In this document: piece after piece, positions 52,571 through 60,367 of the stretch
How positions within the stretch are numbered: position 1 is the first letter of the stretch
Layout of the letters: the number at the start of each line of letters is the position of its first letter
Assembly: GCF_000829905.1 (NCBI RefSeq)
Contig: NZ_CDPP01000004.1
Span: forward strand, 396,001 to 460,000
Direction of reading: 5' to 3'
From: Beduini massiliensis
GTDB lineage: Bacteria > Bacillota_I > Bacilli_A > Erysipelotrichales > Coprobacillaceae
Length of the DNA: 64,000 nt
The notes under the pieces: model-generated
What the model saw: the letters and a program-made list of their open reading frames with translations, nothing else
What the model was told of the DNA's origin: nothing
Databases searched by the model: none
Made by a program: the position numbers and the translations under genes

Positions 52571-52668
52571 ATGGGTATCAATAAAAAAAGAAAAAATGAA
52601 ACTTTACTCCATGCATAGCCAGAATCACTTGCACAGATGCATGGAGCAATAACGTGCAGCTACTGGCT
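52571..52668 (+). promoter_or_regulatory. Leader peptide and alternative hairpins before the CD3324 gene
   Basis: A 15-codon open frame (52571-52618), behind a good TAGGAGG, encodes a peptide starting MGINKKRK. Its last codons and stop fall in CTCCATGCAT (52607-52616), which pairs perfectly with ATGCATGGAG (52637-52646). The loop segments AGCCAG (52617-52622) and TGCAC (52630-52634) pair instead with CTGGCT (52663-52668) and GTGCA (52654-52658), giving an exclusive fold or a pseudoknot. The ACTCC before the stem can also pair with the downstream ribosome site. This resembles translational attenuation. Confidence 0.5.
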
Positions 52669-52705
52669 TTGCAACTTGAAAAAAACAAAACAAGGAGTGA
52701 GCCAT

Positions 52706-52975
52706 ATGTTATATAAAAATGCAGATCAAATCCTTCCTAAACATTTAGTTGAGGAAGTGCAAACTTACTTTAATGGCGGTTATATCTACATCCCCATAAA
52801 AAAGAAAAAGCAGTGTCGTTGGGGAGAACGCTGCGGTCTTCGTCAGGAAATCGATGAACGTAATCGACATATAAAAGAAGCTTTTATAAATGGCAAAACC
52901 ATCGATCAGTTAGCTGATCAATATGCATTGTCCATCTCTGCCATACAAAAAATTATCTACAAAAAGAAGAAATGA
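52706..52975 (+). CDS. CD3324-family helix-turn-helix protein
   Basis: 89 residues from ATG 52706 (AAGGAGTGAG 9 bases upstream); the longer frame to 52637 overlaps the leader hairpin. LYKNADQILPKHLVEEVQTYFNGGYIYIP at the N-terminus and the C-terminal helix-turn-helix (INGKTIDQLADQYALSISAIQKIIYKKK) match the small CD3324 family of Clostridia. The family is poorly described. A terminator follows. Confidence 0.85.
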   Translation: MLYKNADQILPKHLVEEVQTYFNGGYIYIPIKKKKQCRWGERCGLRQEIDERNRHIKEAFINGKTIDQLADQYALSISAIQKIIYKKKK

Positions 52976-53021
52976 TAGTTGCCCTTCAACTACAAAAATT
53001 GAGGATGAATAGCACACAGAT

Positions 53022-53049
53022 GTCAAACCTTTAGGGGTTTGACTTTTTT
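53022..53049 (+). terminator. Terminator after the CD3324 gene
   Basis: GTCAAACC (53022-53029) pairs with GGTTTGAC (53036-53043), then T6. Confidence 0.9.
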
Positions 53050-53156
53050 ATACAGATAATTTCGGTCAGCTTGTTTGAGTTGTCCCTTTCTAATTCGTAC
53101 ATTATTATAAATATATAAAGAAAGGAAAAGCATAGATAATCTATGTCGGAATAAAT

Positions 53157-54374
53157 ATGAAACAAGTTACATTAGGATTTTCAAAAATAGATATTACCCC
53201 AAAAACAAGTGTTGAAATGGTGGGTTTTTATCGTAAAGACAATAAATCCCGAGGGGTTTTAGATCCCTTATATGCCGAAGTTGCCCTCTTTAGAGCGGAT
53301 CAGGAACAATACTGTCTAATGACTTTAGATCATATTGGCTATATGAAAGAAGATGCCAATATACTGCGTGATCAGATTGCACACCATCTTAAAGTACCTC
53401 AAGATCATATCATGCTTTGCTTTAGCCATACACATAGTTCCGTTAATATCAGTATGGAACCTGAATACTTTGATTGGGTCTGCTCTCAAGTTTTAAAGGG
53501 AGTTTTAGAAGCAGAAAAAAATACAATTCCTATTAAAGCCGCAGCTAAAAACATACATGCCAAGATCGGAATCAATCGTCGTGATCCCAATGGCGCATTG
53601 GATGATCGAATTGGGATTATCAAAATAACAAATGCCGATACCGATGCCTTCACCTTGATTTTGTTAAGAGTCACTGCTCATGCCAATATTTTATATGATG
53701 ATAATTATTTGATCTCCGCAGATTATTTTGGCATGACAAGAAAATATTTAGAAGAGAAATATCATTGTCCCGTTATGATGACACAAGGAGCCGCCGGGAA
53801 TGTCGAAGCCATTGAGCAAGCCTCTTCTGTTGATTCATTAAAAGCGATGGCAAATAGAATGATGGAAGCAGTCACCCTACATCTTGATGAAATGATCTCC
53901 CAACCCATCGACCAGCTCAACATGTATTCCAAATCTGTTCGCTTTACTGCAGATGTCCCGACATTGCCGCAAGCCAAACAGATTGCCAAAGAAGCATTGG
54001 AAGTCAATCATATCGATGGTACCCAGTGGCTAAAAGAAGTAGAACGTGTTCAAGCGCTTCACATTAAACATCAGTACCAAATAATCGAGATTCAATATTT
54101 TTATATCAATGATTATTGCTTATGTGGGGTTCCTAACGAAGTGATGTGCGAGTTGGCTTTAGATATCGCAAAAAGCTGCCCGCAAATTTATTTCGCCGGA
54201 TACACAAATGGCTGTACCGGTTATCTTCCCACTGCCAAAGAATATGATAAAGGAGGTTACGAGGTACTGCATTCCTACCTAATTTATTATATTTACTGGA
54301 AAACATTGATGCCGCTTAACCGTGATACAGCAGAACGTCTCGTGAATGCTGTTCTTAAAAATACTAAAAAATAG
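53157..54374 (+). CDS. Neutral ceramidase-like hydrolase
   Basis: 405 residues without a signal peptide. The N-terminal half resembles the neutral/alkaline non-lysosomal ceramidase fold: FSKIDITPKTSVEMVGFYRKD, FSHTHSS with the metal-binding histidines, TAHANILYDDNYLISADYFG and QGAAGNVEAI. Unlike secreted ceramidases it is short and cytoplasmic, as in related 'alkaline ceramidase' proteins of gut Firmicutes with unknown substrate. The ribosome site is weak; AAAGGAAAAG lies 30 bases before the ATG, separated by a CATAGA/TCTATG hairpin. Confidence 0.8.
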   Translation: MKQVTLGFSKIDITPKTSVEMVGFYRKDNKSRGVLDPLYAEVALFRADQEQYCLMTLDHIGYMKEDANILRDQIAHHLKVPQDHIMLCFSHTHSSVNISMEPEYFDWVCSQVLKGVLEAEKNTIPIKAAAKNIHAKIGINRRDPNGALDDRIGIIKITNADTDAFTLILLRVTAHANILYDDNYLISADYFGMTRKYLEEKYHCPVMMTQGAAGNVEAIEQASSVDSLKAMANRMMEAVTLHLDEMISQPIDQLNMYSKSVRFTADVPTLPQAKQIAKEALEVNHIDGTQWLKEVERVQALHIKHQYQIIEIQYFYINDYCLCGVPNEVMCELALDIAKSCPQIYFAGYTNGCTGYLPTAKEYDKGGYEVLHSYLIYYIYWKTLMPLNRDTAERLVNAVLKNTKK

Positions 54375-54394
54375 ACATCCGTTGTCTATTTTTT
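54369..54394 (+). terminator. Terminator after the ceramidase-like gene
   Basis: AAATAGACA pairs with TGTCTATTT around TCCGT, followed by T. Confidence 0.75.
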
Positions 54395-54398
54395 CCTT

Positions 54399-54805
54399 TT
54401 AACACTGAGTGCTTAATGCATTTTCATCATTCAAATCATAATCCCCTATTTCCTGATGAAAATAATGATAGTGCACCCCTGTCAATTCATTGCATTCTAA
54501 GCAATCTAAAATAAGATTTTCACCATAGTCTTTTACCAGTTGAAGATGCGAATACGTTTTTTTACTAGGATGCTGTTTTGATATCGCCTCATCAAAAAAC
54601 AGTCATGCTCCCTAATATTCCCATTTTGTTTTAGCACACTAAAATCAATCGCCAAATGCGTAGTATCAGTATTATCCAGTTATCAAGGTATCCTCAGATA
54701 CAGGTTCCAGCAACGACTTCAAAATAATCGGCTAAGGCAAATTGGGTACCTTTTTTCAGGTTCAAACAGCTATAAAAGCGAGGCAAACATTCTTTCAATT
54801 TTCAT
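54399..54805 (-). pseudogene. Decayed gene of unknown origin
   Basis: The minus strand shows protein-like segments broken by stops and frameshifts: KKGTQFALADYFEVVAGTCI, DTDTTHLAIDFSVLKQNG and QHPSKKTYSHLQLVKDY leading to a final frame that ends DENALSTQC and stops at 54399. No intact start or RBS is seen. I do not recognise the family. Confidence 0.5.
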
Positions 54806-55255
54806 TTATAATCCTAAATATTTTTTAGCGCCAATACAAAACAGATCATAGCGTTTTTGTACAGCTTCCTTTTCTTCTTCACGCCAAACCATGAAAATCT
54901 TTTCAATGTTTTTATAGATAATCTGACATAATTCAGTCGCAGAATATTGAGTGGTTTCATCTAAATCAAACTGTTCAAGCATACGCTGATCCAAGGCTTT
55001 ATTATAATCATCCTTTAATGAAAAACCGCAATATTTTGTCAGCGGATCTGCACATACCCCCTGTTTTAACTTAATACAAGGCTGACAAATATCGTCAGCC
55101 TCTTTTGTCAGAATGAGTATGGTTTGCGGATTTGAAATAATCTCATTTGCTGCTTTATAAAAATCATGATTCATTTGTGTATCAGGAACAAAATGTTCTA
55201 TTCCCGCACCGTAAAGCTTAATAATATCTAAAAAATGATGTGGTTTAATTATCAT
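54806..55255 (-). CDS. DUF1284-like protein
   Basis: 149 residues from ATG 55253-55255, after AGGAGATAC; the longer frame lacks a site. The start IIKPHHFLDIIKLYGAGI and the cysteine region DICQPCIKLKQGVCADPLTKYC match DUF1284, a small family that may bind an Fe-S cluster or zinc through these four cysteines. It follows a membrane-anchored protein gene by 11 bases. Function unknown. Confidence 0.75.
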   Translation of the reverse strand: MIIKPHHFLDIIKLYGAGIEHFVPDTQMNHDFYKAANEIISNPQTILILTKEADDICQPCIKLKQGVCADPLTKYCGFSLKDDYNKALDQRMLEQFDLDETTQYSATELCQIIYKNIEKIFMVWREEEKEAVQKRYDLFCIGAKKYLGL

Positions 55256-55266
55256 AATTGTATCTC

Positions 55267-55656
55267 CTAAAATCTTATAGGTACCCAAAGGTCCATTTTT
55301 CCGACAACTTTAAAGTCATTATCCGTTAGGTTCAAAGTTTCTTTGATTCTTTTGTGTACTTCTTCACGCTTGCAATGCGTTTCCAACTTAAATGTTTCAT
55401 GTTTAAAAACCGTCCATATACCCATGTCTTGAAAACGTTCGTCCTGACTTAAATCATGATAACTCCCCTTTTTAAAGTAAATATAGTACGGAGTGTTAAT
55501 CGATGATTCACTCGATGAACTCGTCTGTACTGTTGTTTCTGACTGCGAATTATCGTACACATTGCTTGGGGAAGAATTTTTTTCTTTTGTCAGCATACCG
55601 CTGGCAAATACATAAGCACCTCCACCAAATAACAACAACAAAATAATAATTCCCAT
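55267..55656 (-). CDS. Membrane-anchored hypothetical protein
   Basis: 129 residues from ATG 55654-55656, after GAGAGGTG. One N-terminal membrane segment (GIIILLLLFGGGAYVFASG) is followed by a Ser/Thr-rich linker (30-60) and a globular part with FKHETFKLETHCKREEVHKRIKETL. Not recognised. It is followed 11 bases on by the DUF1284-like gene, probably one operon. Confidence 0.7.
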   Translation of the reverse strand: MGIIILLLLFGGGAYVFASGMLTKEKNSSPSNVYDNSQSETTVQTSSSSESSINTPYYIYFKKGSYHDLSQDERFQDMGIWTVFKHETFKLETHCKREEVHKRIKETLNLTDNDFKVVGKMDLWVPIRF

Positions 55657-55929
55657 ATTCACCTCTCCCTTCTTTAAATGTATACTGCTTTTCCACATCC
55701 ATTATTAGATACAGATCTTCTTGCTTTTATTATATCATATTCTTTAGTATACTTCTTTCATATTTCCTAAATTTATATTAATAGTTAACCAAATTACGAA
55801 CATTCTTTAAATATCGTCATAAATTTTATTTTAAACAAAGTTTTTTTATCCAGCACTATGCCGTTCTTTGCGGCAAATTATTGTATTTTAGTTTTCAGAA
55901 AATGAGAACATAGCCAATGCAAAATTGAG

Positions 55930-55935
55930 TATAAT
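55930..55935 (+). promoter_or_regulatory. Possible -10 box of the YdjC-like gene
   Basis: TATAAT at 55930-55935 about 24 bases before the ATG; no good -35. The 302-base gap 55657-55958 otherwise shows nothing clear. Confidence 0.4.
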
Positions 55936-55958
55936 GAAGCTAAGAAAGAAGGGATAAA

Positions 55959-56723
55959 ATGAAGTTAATAACGAATGGAGATGATTTTGGTATCACTCGT
56001 GCCGCTAACTTTGGTATTATTGACTGTTATAAAGATGGGATATTAAAATCATGCAGTATGATGGTTAATATGCCCGGAGCTGAACATGCGGCTCAACTGA
56101 TGAAAGAATATCCTGATTTTAGTGTTGGGATTCATCTGAATTTGACGGTGGGGAAACCATTATTAAAAACACATAAGACATTATTAAAAGAAGATGGTAC
56201 TTTTAATAAAGGCATGCTTAAAGATAGTGAACATGTTGATATTGAAGAAATTCGAGCAGAACTCTATGCACAGGTTGAAAAATACATTGCTTTAACCGGG
56301 AAAATACCGGATCATTTAAACAGTCATCACGGAATTGAAATGATCAAAGGTGCCGAAGCAATCGTATGTGAACTCTCTAAAAAATATGATCTTCCGGTTC
56401 GCCGTTTCTTTACACTTCCAAAAGGCGATCATCTTGATGTTGACTATAAGATCCCATTAATGAAATTTAGCGGGGGATCATTAAGTGAATTTTCTACCCC
56501 TCAATCATTGACGGAACTTTATACTAAAGAAGAAATTGAAAGTGACGACATCTTTGAATTTGCTTTACATCCGGGTTATGTGGATTATGAAATTTTTCAA
56601 ATTTCCAGCTTAACCGTAGGAAGAGCCCATGATGCTCATGTCTTTTTATGCGAAGAAGCTAAAAAATGGGTAGAAGATAACCATATTGAATTAATTGATT
56701 ATCGTGATATACCCAAAAAATAA
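55959..56723 (+). CDS. YdjC/ChbG-family carbohydrate deacetylase
   Basis: 254 residues. The metal site is formed by NGDDFG at the N-terminus (Asp pair), GIHLNLTVGKP (His) and LNSHHGIEM (two His). The family removes acetyl groups from N-acetylated mono- or disaccharides such as chitobiose. AAGAAGGGA lies before the ATG. No sugar transporter is adjacent; the EIIC at 47246 is a possible partner. Confidence 0.93.
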   Translation: MKLITNGDDFGITRAANFGIIDCYKDGILKSCSMMVNMPGAEHAAQLMKEYPDFSVGIHLNLTVGKPLLKTHKTLLKEDGTFNKGMLKDSEHVDIEEIRAELYAQVEKYIALTGKIPDHLNSHHGIEMIKGAEAIVCELSKKYDLPVRRFFTLPKGDHLDVDYKIPLMKFSGGSLSEFSTPQSLTELYTKEEIESDDIFEFALHPGYVDYEIFQISSLTVGRAHDAHVFLCEEAKKWVEDNHIELIDYRDIPKK

Positions 56724-56725
56724 TG

Positions 56726-56751
56726 AAAGAACGCTGAGGCGTTCTTTTTAT
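56726..56751 (+). terminator. Terminator after the YdjC-like gene
   Basis: AAAGAACGC (56726-56734) pairs with GCGTTCTTT (56739-56747), followed by T-rich sequence. Confidence 0.8.
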
Positions 56752-56829
56752 TTAAGTAGCAAAAATTGTAAAGTCCGGTTGCTTTTTTTATCAAGATTCT
56801 TCTGTTAAACTGTAAGCGAGGTGAGAGAT

Positions 56830-57495
56830 ATGACAATTGATCAGAAAATAAAAAAATATCGTGAAAAATCGGGCTATTCACAAGAAACATTGGCAGAAAA
56901 AATGAATGTATCCAGACAAACCATTACAAAATGGGAAGCAGGAACAATTCCGCAAATTGATTATTTAATTCAGTTAAGTGATCTATTCGGCATTACTTTA
57001 GATATGCTTGTCAGAGAAGATGAGTGTACAAAAAAAGAGAAATCCCCCACTATCGATAAAAGTGACTGGATTGATTTTTTAATCAAAGCCAAACAGCATA
57101 CCTATGCCGCAAAAATGGGAAAAGTGACTTCTTCCCGTACGGCTTCTCAAGATTATCAGTTTAAAGAAGGAGATTATTTGTATTTAGACAGCTTTCTAGG
57201 CTCAGAAAAGTTTTCCGGTACCGAAGCCATTTGGTTTCAAGATCAGCCACTATGGTCAATGAATTATTATGGCTATGTGATGGCTTTAGGATTTTCAGGT
57301 GATTTTCTTAAAGAAAGTCTGCTTCATGTCCCCTATGATCAGCCATTTCGAGGACCACAGCTTTTTCAAAAAGGAGATTATACCTACCATTGTCAGACAG
57401 AGGGAGATTCTCATTGTTTTCATGGGAAAGAAGAAATCTTTTTCAAAGATAAGAAAGTTTATGAACTTTATTTTCATGGCGGAGATCTGCTTTAA
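56830..57495 (+). CDS. XRE regulator with DUF5680 domain
   Basis: 221 residues from ATG 56830 (GAGGTGAG upstream; the GTG nine bases earlier overlaps the site). Residues 1-65 are an XRE helix-turn-helix (YSQETLAEKMNVSRQTITKWEAG). After a linker, residues 80-220 match DUF5680 (SDWIDFLIKAKQHTYAAKMGKV, EGDYLYLDSFLGSEKFSGTEAIW, PLWSMNYYGYVM). The combination is known in Firmicutes; what the C-terminal part senses is not known. Confidence 0.85.
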   Translation: MTIDQKIKKYREKSGYSQETLAEKMNVSRQTITKWEAGTIPQIDYLIQLSDLFGITLDMLVREDECTKKEKSPTIDKSDWIDFLIKAKQHTYAAKMGKVTSSRTASQDYQFKEGDYLYLDSFLGSEKFSGTEAIWFQDQPLWSMNYYGYVMALGFSGDFLKESLLHVPYDQPFRGPQLFQKGDYTYHCQTEGDSHCFHGKEEIFFKDKKVYELYFHGGDLL

Positions 57496-57528
57496 ATAAG
57501 AGATTTTCTCCTTTTTTTATTTTCCTGC

Positions 57529-57567
57529 TTGACAAATCACTTTAGTTGTAACTATAATGGTTACAAC
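57529..57567 (+). promoter_or_regulatory. Promoter and operator of the amino acid transporter operon
   Basis: TTGACA (57529-57534), 18-base spacer, TATAAT (57553-57558). A perfect inverted repeat, GTTGTAAC (57545-57552) and GTTACAAC (57560-57567), exactly brackets the -10 box. Its position fits a repressor site, most likely for the Rrf2 protein encoded at the end of the operon. Confidence 0.75.
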
Positions 57568-57583
57568 AATTAGGAGGGAAAAT

Positions 57584-59188
57584 ATGAAAAAACGACACCG
57601 CATATTCTTAGTGATTGGCGTAATTGCCTTGCTTTTAAGCGGCTGCTCAACGCAGAAAAAAAACGAAGTCACTAAAATATTAGTAGGGACTGATGGTGAT
57701 ACACGTCCCTATACGTATTATGATGAAAATAAACAGCTCACCGGTTATGATATTGCCGTAGTAAAGGCTTTGGATGACTTATTGCCGCAGTATCAGTTTG
57801 AATTTGAAGTCACTGAATTTTCCAGCATTTTTGCCGGGATTGATTCCGGACGTTATCAAATGGGAGCCAACAATATCTCCAAGAATGAAGAACGTGAGCG
57901 TAAATATTTGTATGGAGATCAGTATTATTTATATAATAATGCGGTTATAGTGACCAATAAAGATCGTACAGATATTCATTCGTTAAAAGATTTAGCGGGA
58001 AAAACAACTCCGGTCAAACCATCCGGTTCGTTCCTTCAGGCATTCATGGAAAAATATAATGAAGATCATCCGGATGGACAAATTGCCTACTTTTATTCTG
58101 AACAGGATAACTTAAAAACTTATCAGGATATTATGAACGGAACCGTTGATTTTTTGCTGAGTGAGGAAATCATTATTGATACAATGATGGATGAATATAA
58201 CTTAGATTTACAAATCATCCCTCTCGAACATGAAGAAACGATTCAAGTCATGAAACCGGAAGGTTACTTTATCTTTCCTAAAACAAGTGAGGGGGAGAAA
58301 TTAAAAAGTGATGTCGATCAAGCCATTTTAACGTTGATTGATAACGGTACCTTATCAGAACTATCGAAAGAATATTTAGGCAGGGACTATGTTGCTAATA
58401 TCCAAACAACAGCGACTGAACAAACCACTAACAATGGCATGGCAAATCTCTTTGATTTAAAATTAGTCTTTACACAAATTCCAAAGATTTTAGCCTATCT
58501 GCCTACAACGTTGCTGATTACCGTCGTTTCAGCTGCGATCAGTTTTATTTTAGGATTTGTCATTGCAATCGTGAAACATAAAAAGATTCCGGTCTTGACG
58601 CAGTTCTTTAACTTCTATGTATCGTTTATGCGTGGGACGCCTATCTTAGTTCAGTTATATCTGACCTTCTATGGAATTCCGATTCTGCTTCAATATATTA
58701 ACTACTATCAAGGAACCGCTTATTCCACAAACTCAATACCGCCTGTTTTATTCGTTATTATTGCCTTTGCTTTCAATGAAGCGGCTTATAGTTCCGAAAG
58801 CATTCGTGCCGGATTAGAGGCTGTTGACAAAGGTGAACAGGAAGCCGCTTTATCAATGGGAATGAGTCCATTACAGACTTTCTTTAGAATCACTTTACCT
58901 GAAGCGTTAGTCATTGCGCTGCCAGCTTTAGGAAATTCATTAGTGGGTTTAATCAAGGGAACTTCCCTCGCCTTTACATGTGCCGTTGTTGATATTACCG
59001 CTGCCGGAAAGATCATGGCATCTCGCAATTACCGTTACTTTGAAGGCTATATTTCTGTGGCTTTGATTTATTGGGCAATGACGATCATTATTTCATGGCT
59101 GTTAAAGAAATTAGAAAAGAAATTAAAAGCAGATGAACAGGAGGTTACAGACGATGTTGAAAGTATGTCACTTGAAAAAGAAATATAA
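57584..59188 (+). CDS. Amino acid ABC transporter: fused binding protein and permease
   Basis: 534 residues from ATG 57584 (TAGGAGGG upstream). Residues 1-21 are a lipoprotein signal with lipobox LLSGC (Cys21). Residues 30-275 form an SBP_bac_3 substrate-binding domain (KILVGTDGDTRPYTYYDENKQLTGYDI region; key part RPYTYYDENKQLTGYD). Residues 300-520 are the HisM-type permease with the EAA loop GLEAVDKGEQEAALSMGMS. Fusion of both parts in one chain is found in some Firmicutes for polar amino acids such as cystine or glutamine. It overlaps the ATPase gene by 35 bases. The Rrf2 partner hints at cystine or sulfur control. Confidence 0.92.
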   Translation: MKKRHRIFLVIGVIALLLSGCSTQKKNEVTKILVGTDGDTRPYTYYDENKQLTGYDIAVVKALDDLLPQYQFEFEVTEFSSIFAGIDSGRYQMGANNISKNEERERKYLYGDQYYLYNNAVIVTNKDRTDIHSLKDLAGKTTPVKPSGSFLQAFMEKYNEDHPDGQIAYFYSEQDNLKTYQDIMNGTVDFLLSEEIIIDTMMDEYNLDLQIIPLEHEETIQVMKPEGYFIFPKTSEGEKLKSDVDQAILTLIDNGTLSELSKEYLGRDYVANIQTTATEQTTNNGMANLFDLKLVFTQIPKILAYLPTTLLITVVSAAISFILGFVIAIVKHKKIPVLTQFFNFYVSFMRGTPILVQLYLTFYGIPILLQYINYYQGTAYSTNSIPPVLFVIIAFAFNEAAYSSESIRAGLEAVDKGEQEAALSMGMSPLQTFFRITLPEALVIALPALGNSLVGLIKGTSLAFTCAVVDITAAGKIMASRNYRYFEGYISVALIYWAMTIIISWLLKKLEKKLKADEQEVTDDVESMSLEKEI

Positions 59189-59906
59189 TCAGACAGAGGT
59201 TTTAAAAGACATTCATTTTGAGATCAACAAAGGTCAGGTGATTGCAGTCATCGGTCCTAGTGGAAGCGGTAAGTCTACTCTACTTCGCTGTCTCAATTTT
59301 TTGGAAACGCCAAATGACGGGACTTTGGAATTCATGGGTCGTAAAATTGATGTGAAATCGGCTAAAAAAGAAGATATTGCTTTTATCCGCCAACACAGTG
59401 CGATGGTTTTCCAGCAGTTTAACCTCTTTCGTTATAAAACCGTTTTAGAAAATGTGATGGAAGGTTTAACCGTTGTTCAAAAGAAGAAAAAAGCTGAAGC
59501 AAAAGAAATTGCCGAACTTTATCTTGAAAAAGTCGGCATGCAAAATAAGTATCACTTTTATCCCCGTCAATTATCCGGCGGACAAAAACAGCGTGTCGGA
59601 ATCGCTCGTGCTTTAGCCTTACAACCGGAAATCATCTTATTAGATGAACCGACCAGTGCCTTAGATCCGGAAATGGTCGGTGAAGTGCTGGATGTGATTC
59701 GTAAAGCCAGAGAAAACGGTTATACAATGATTATTGTTTCTCATGAAATGAATTTTGTTTATGAGATTGCCGATCACGTTTTATTCTTAGACAACGGTTA
59801 TATCCTAGAACAAGGAACTCCGCAAGACATCTTCTTATCGCCAAAAGAAGAAAGAACACGTCAATTTTTATCTCGTGTCAATATTCAAAAGGAGGGAATA
59901 GAATGA
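59154..59906 (+). CDS. Amino acid ABC transporter ATPase (GlnQ type)
   Basis: 250 residues from ATG 59154 (AGGAGGTTAC upstream). Walker A GPSGSGKST, Q-loop MVFQQFNLF, signature LSGGQKQR, Walker B IILLDEPTSALDPEMVGEVL and the H-loop VSHEM are all intact. It energises the fused binding protein/permease encoded just before, and overlaps the next gene by four bases (ATGA). Confidence 0.95.
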   Translation: MLKVCHLKKKYNQTEVLKDIHFEINKGQVIAVIGPSGSGKSTLLRCLNFLETPNDGTLEFMGRKIDVKSAKKEDIAFIRQHSAMVFQQFNLFRYKTVLENVMEGLTVVQKKKKAEAKEIAELYLEKVGMQNKYHFYPRQLSGGQKQRVGIARALALQPEIILLDEPTSALDPEMVGEVLDVIRKARENGYTMIIVSHEMNFVYEIADHVLFLDNGYILEQGTPQDIFLSPKEERTRQFLSRVNIQKEGIE

Positions 59907-60355
59907 AAATCTCTTCACGCTTTACCGTTGCCACTCATATGCTGATTTGTGTGGAATATTTTTCAACCCAATATAAAATTACGAGTGATTTCTTGGCTAA
60001 AAGTGTGCGTACGAATCCGGTCGTCATCCGCAAGATTATGGGCATGCTTAAAAATCATGGCTTAATTGAAGTTACCGGTGGAACGGGCGGGATTCATTTG
60101 AAAATTTCTCCGGATGAACTCACCTTATTGGATATCTATCAAGCCGTAGCCCTACCGGAAGATCAACTGCTCTTTTCAATGCATGAAAATACTGAGCCTA
60201 GATGTCCGGTTGGAAGAAATATTTCGGCTGTTTTGACTCCGGCTTTGCAAAAAGCACAGCAAACGATGGAAGAAAACTTGCAGCGTACTACTTTGTCCGA
60301 ACTGATTCGTGATTTAAAACAACGCGTAGATGAAGAAACAGCCCCTAATGAGTAA
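59903..60355 (+). CDS. Rrf2-family regulator
   Basis: 150 residues. Winged helix-turn-helix in residues 1-60 (HMLICVEYFSTQ..., SDFLAKSVRTNPVVIRKIMGMLKNHGLIEVTGGTGG) followed by a dimerisation helix. Only one cysteine lies in the effector loop (EPRCPVGRN), so it does not have the three cysteines of an IscR iron-sulfur site; it is closer to CymR or YwnA types. Third gene of the amino acid transporter operon and probably its own repressor through the inverted repeat at 57545-57567. Confidence 0.92.
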   Translation: MKISSRFTVATHMLICVEYFSTQYKITSDFLAKSVRTNPVVIRKIMGMLKNHGLIEVTGGTGGIHLKISPDELTLLDIYQAVALPEDQLLFSMHENTEPRCPVGRNISAVLTPALQKAQQTMEENLQRTTLSELIRDLKQRVDEETAPNE

Positions 60356-60367
60356 GGGGCTGTTTTT
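60339..60367. terminator. Terminator shared by rrf2 and the convergent DUF2971 gene
   Basis: CAGCCCCT (60339-60346) pairs with AGGGGCTG (60355-60362), then T5. It overlaps the stop codons of both genes, whose ends themselves overlap by 11 bases. Confidence 0.85.
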
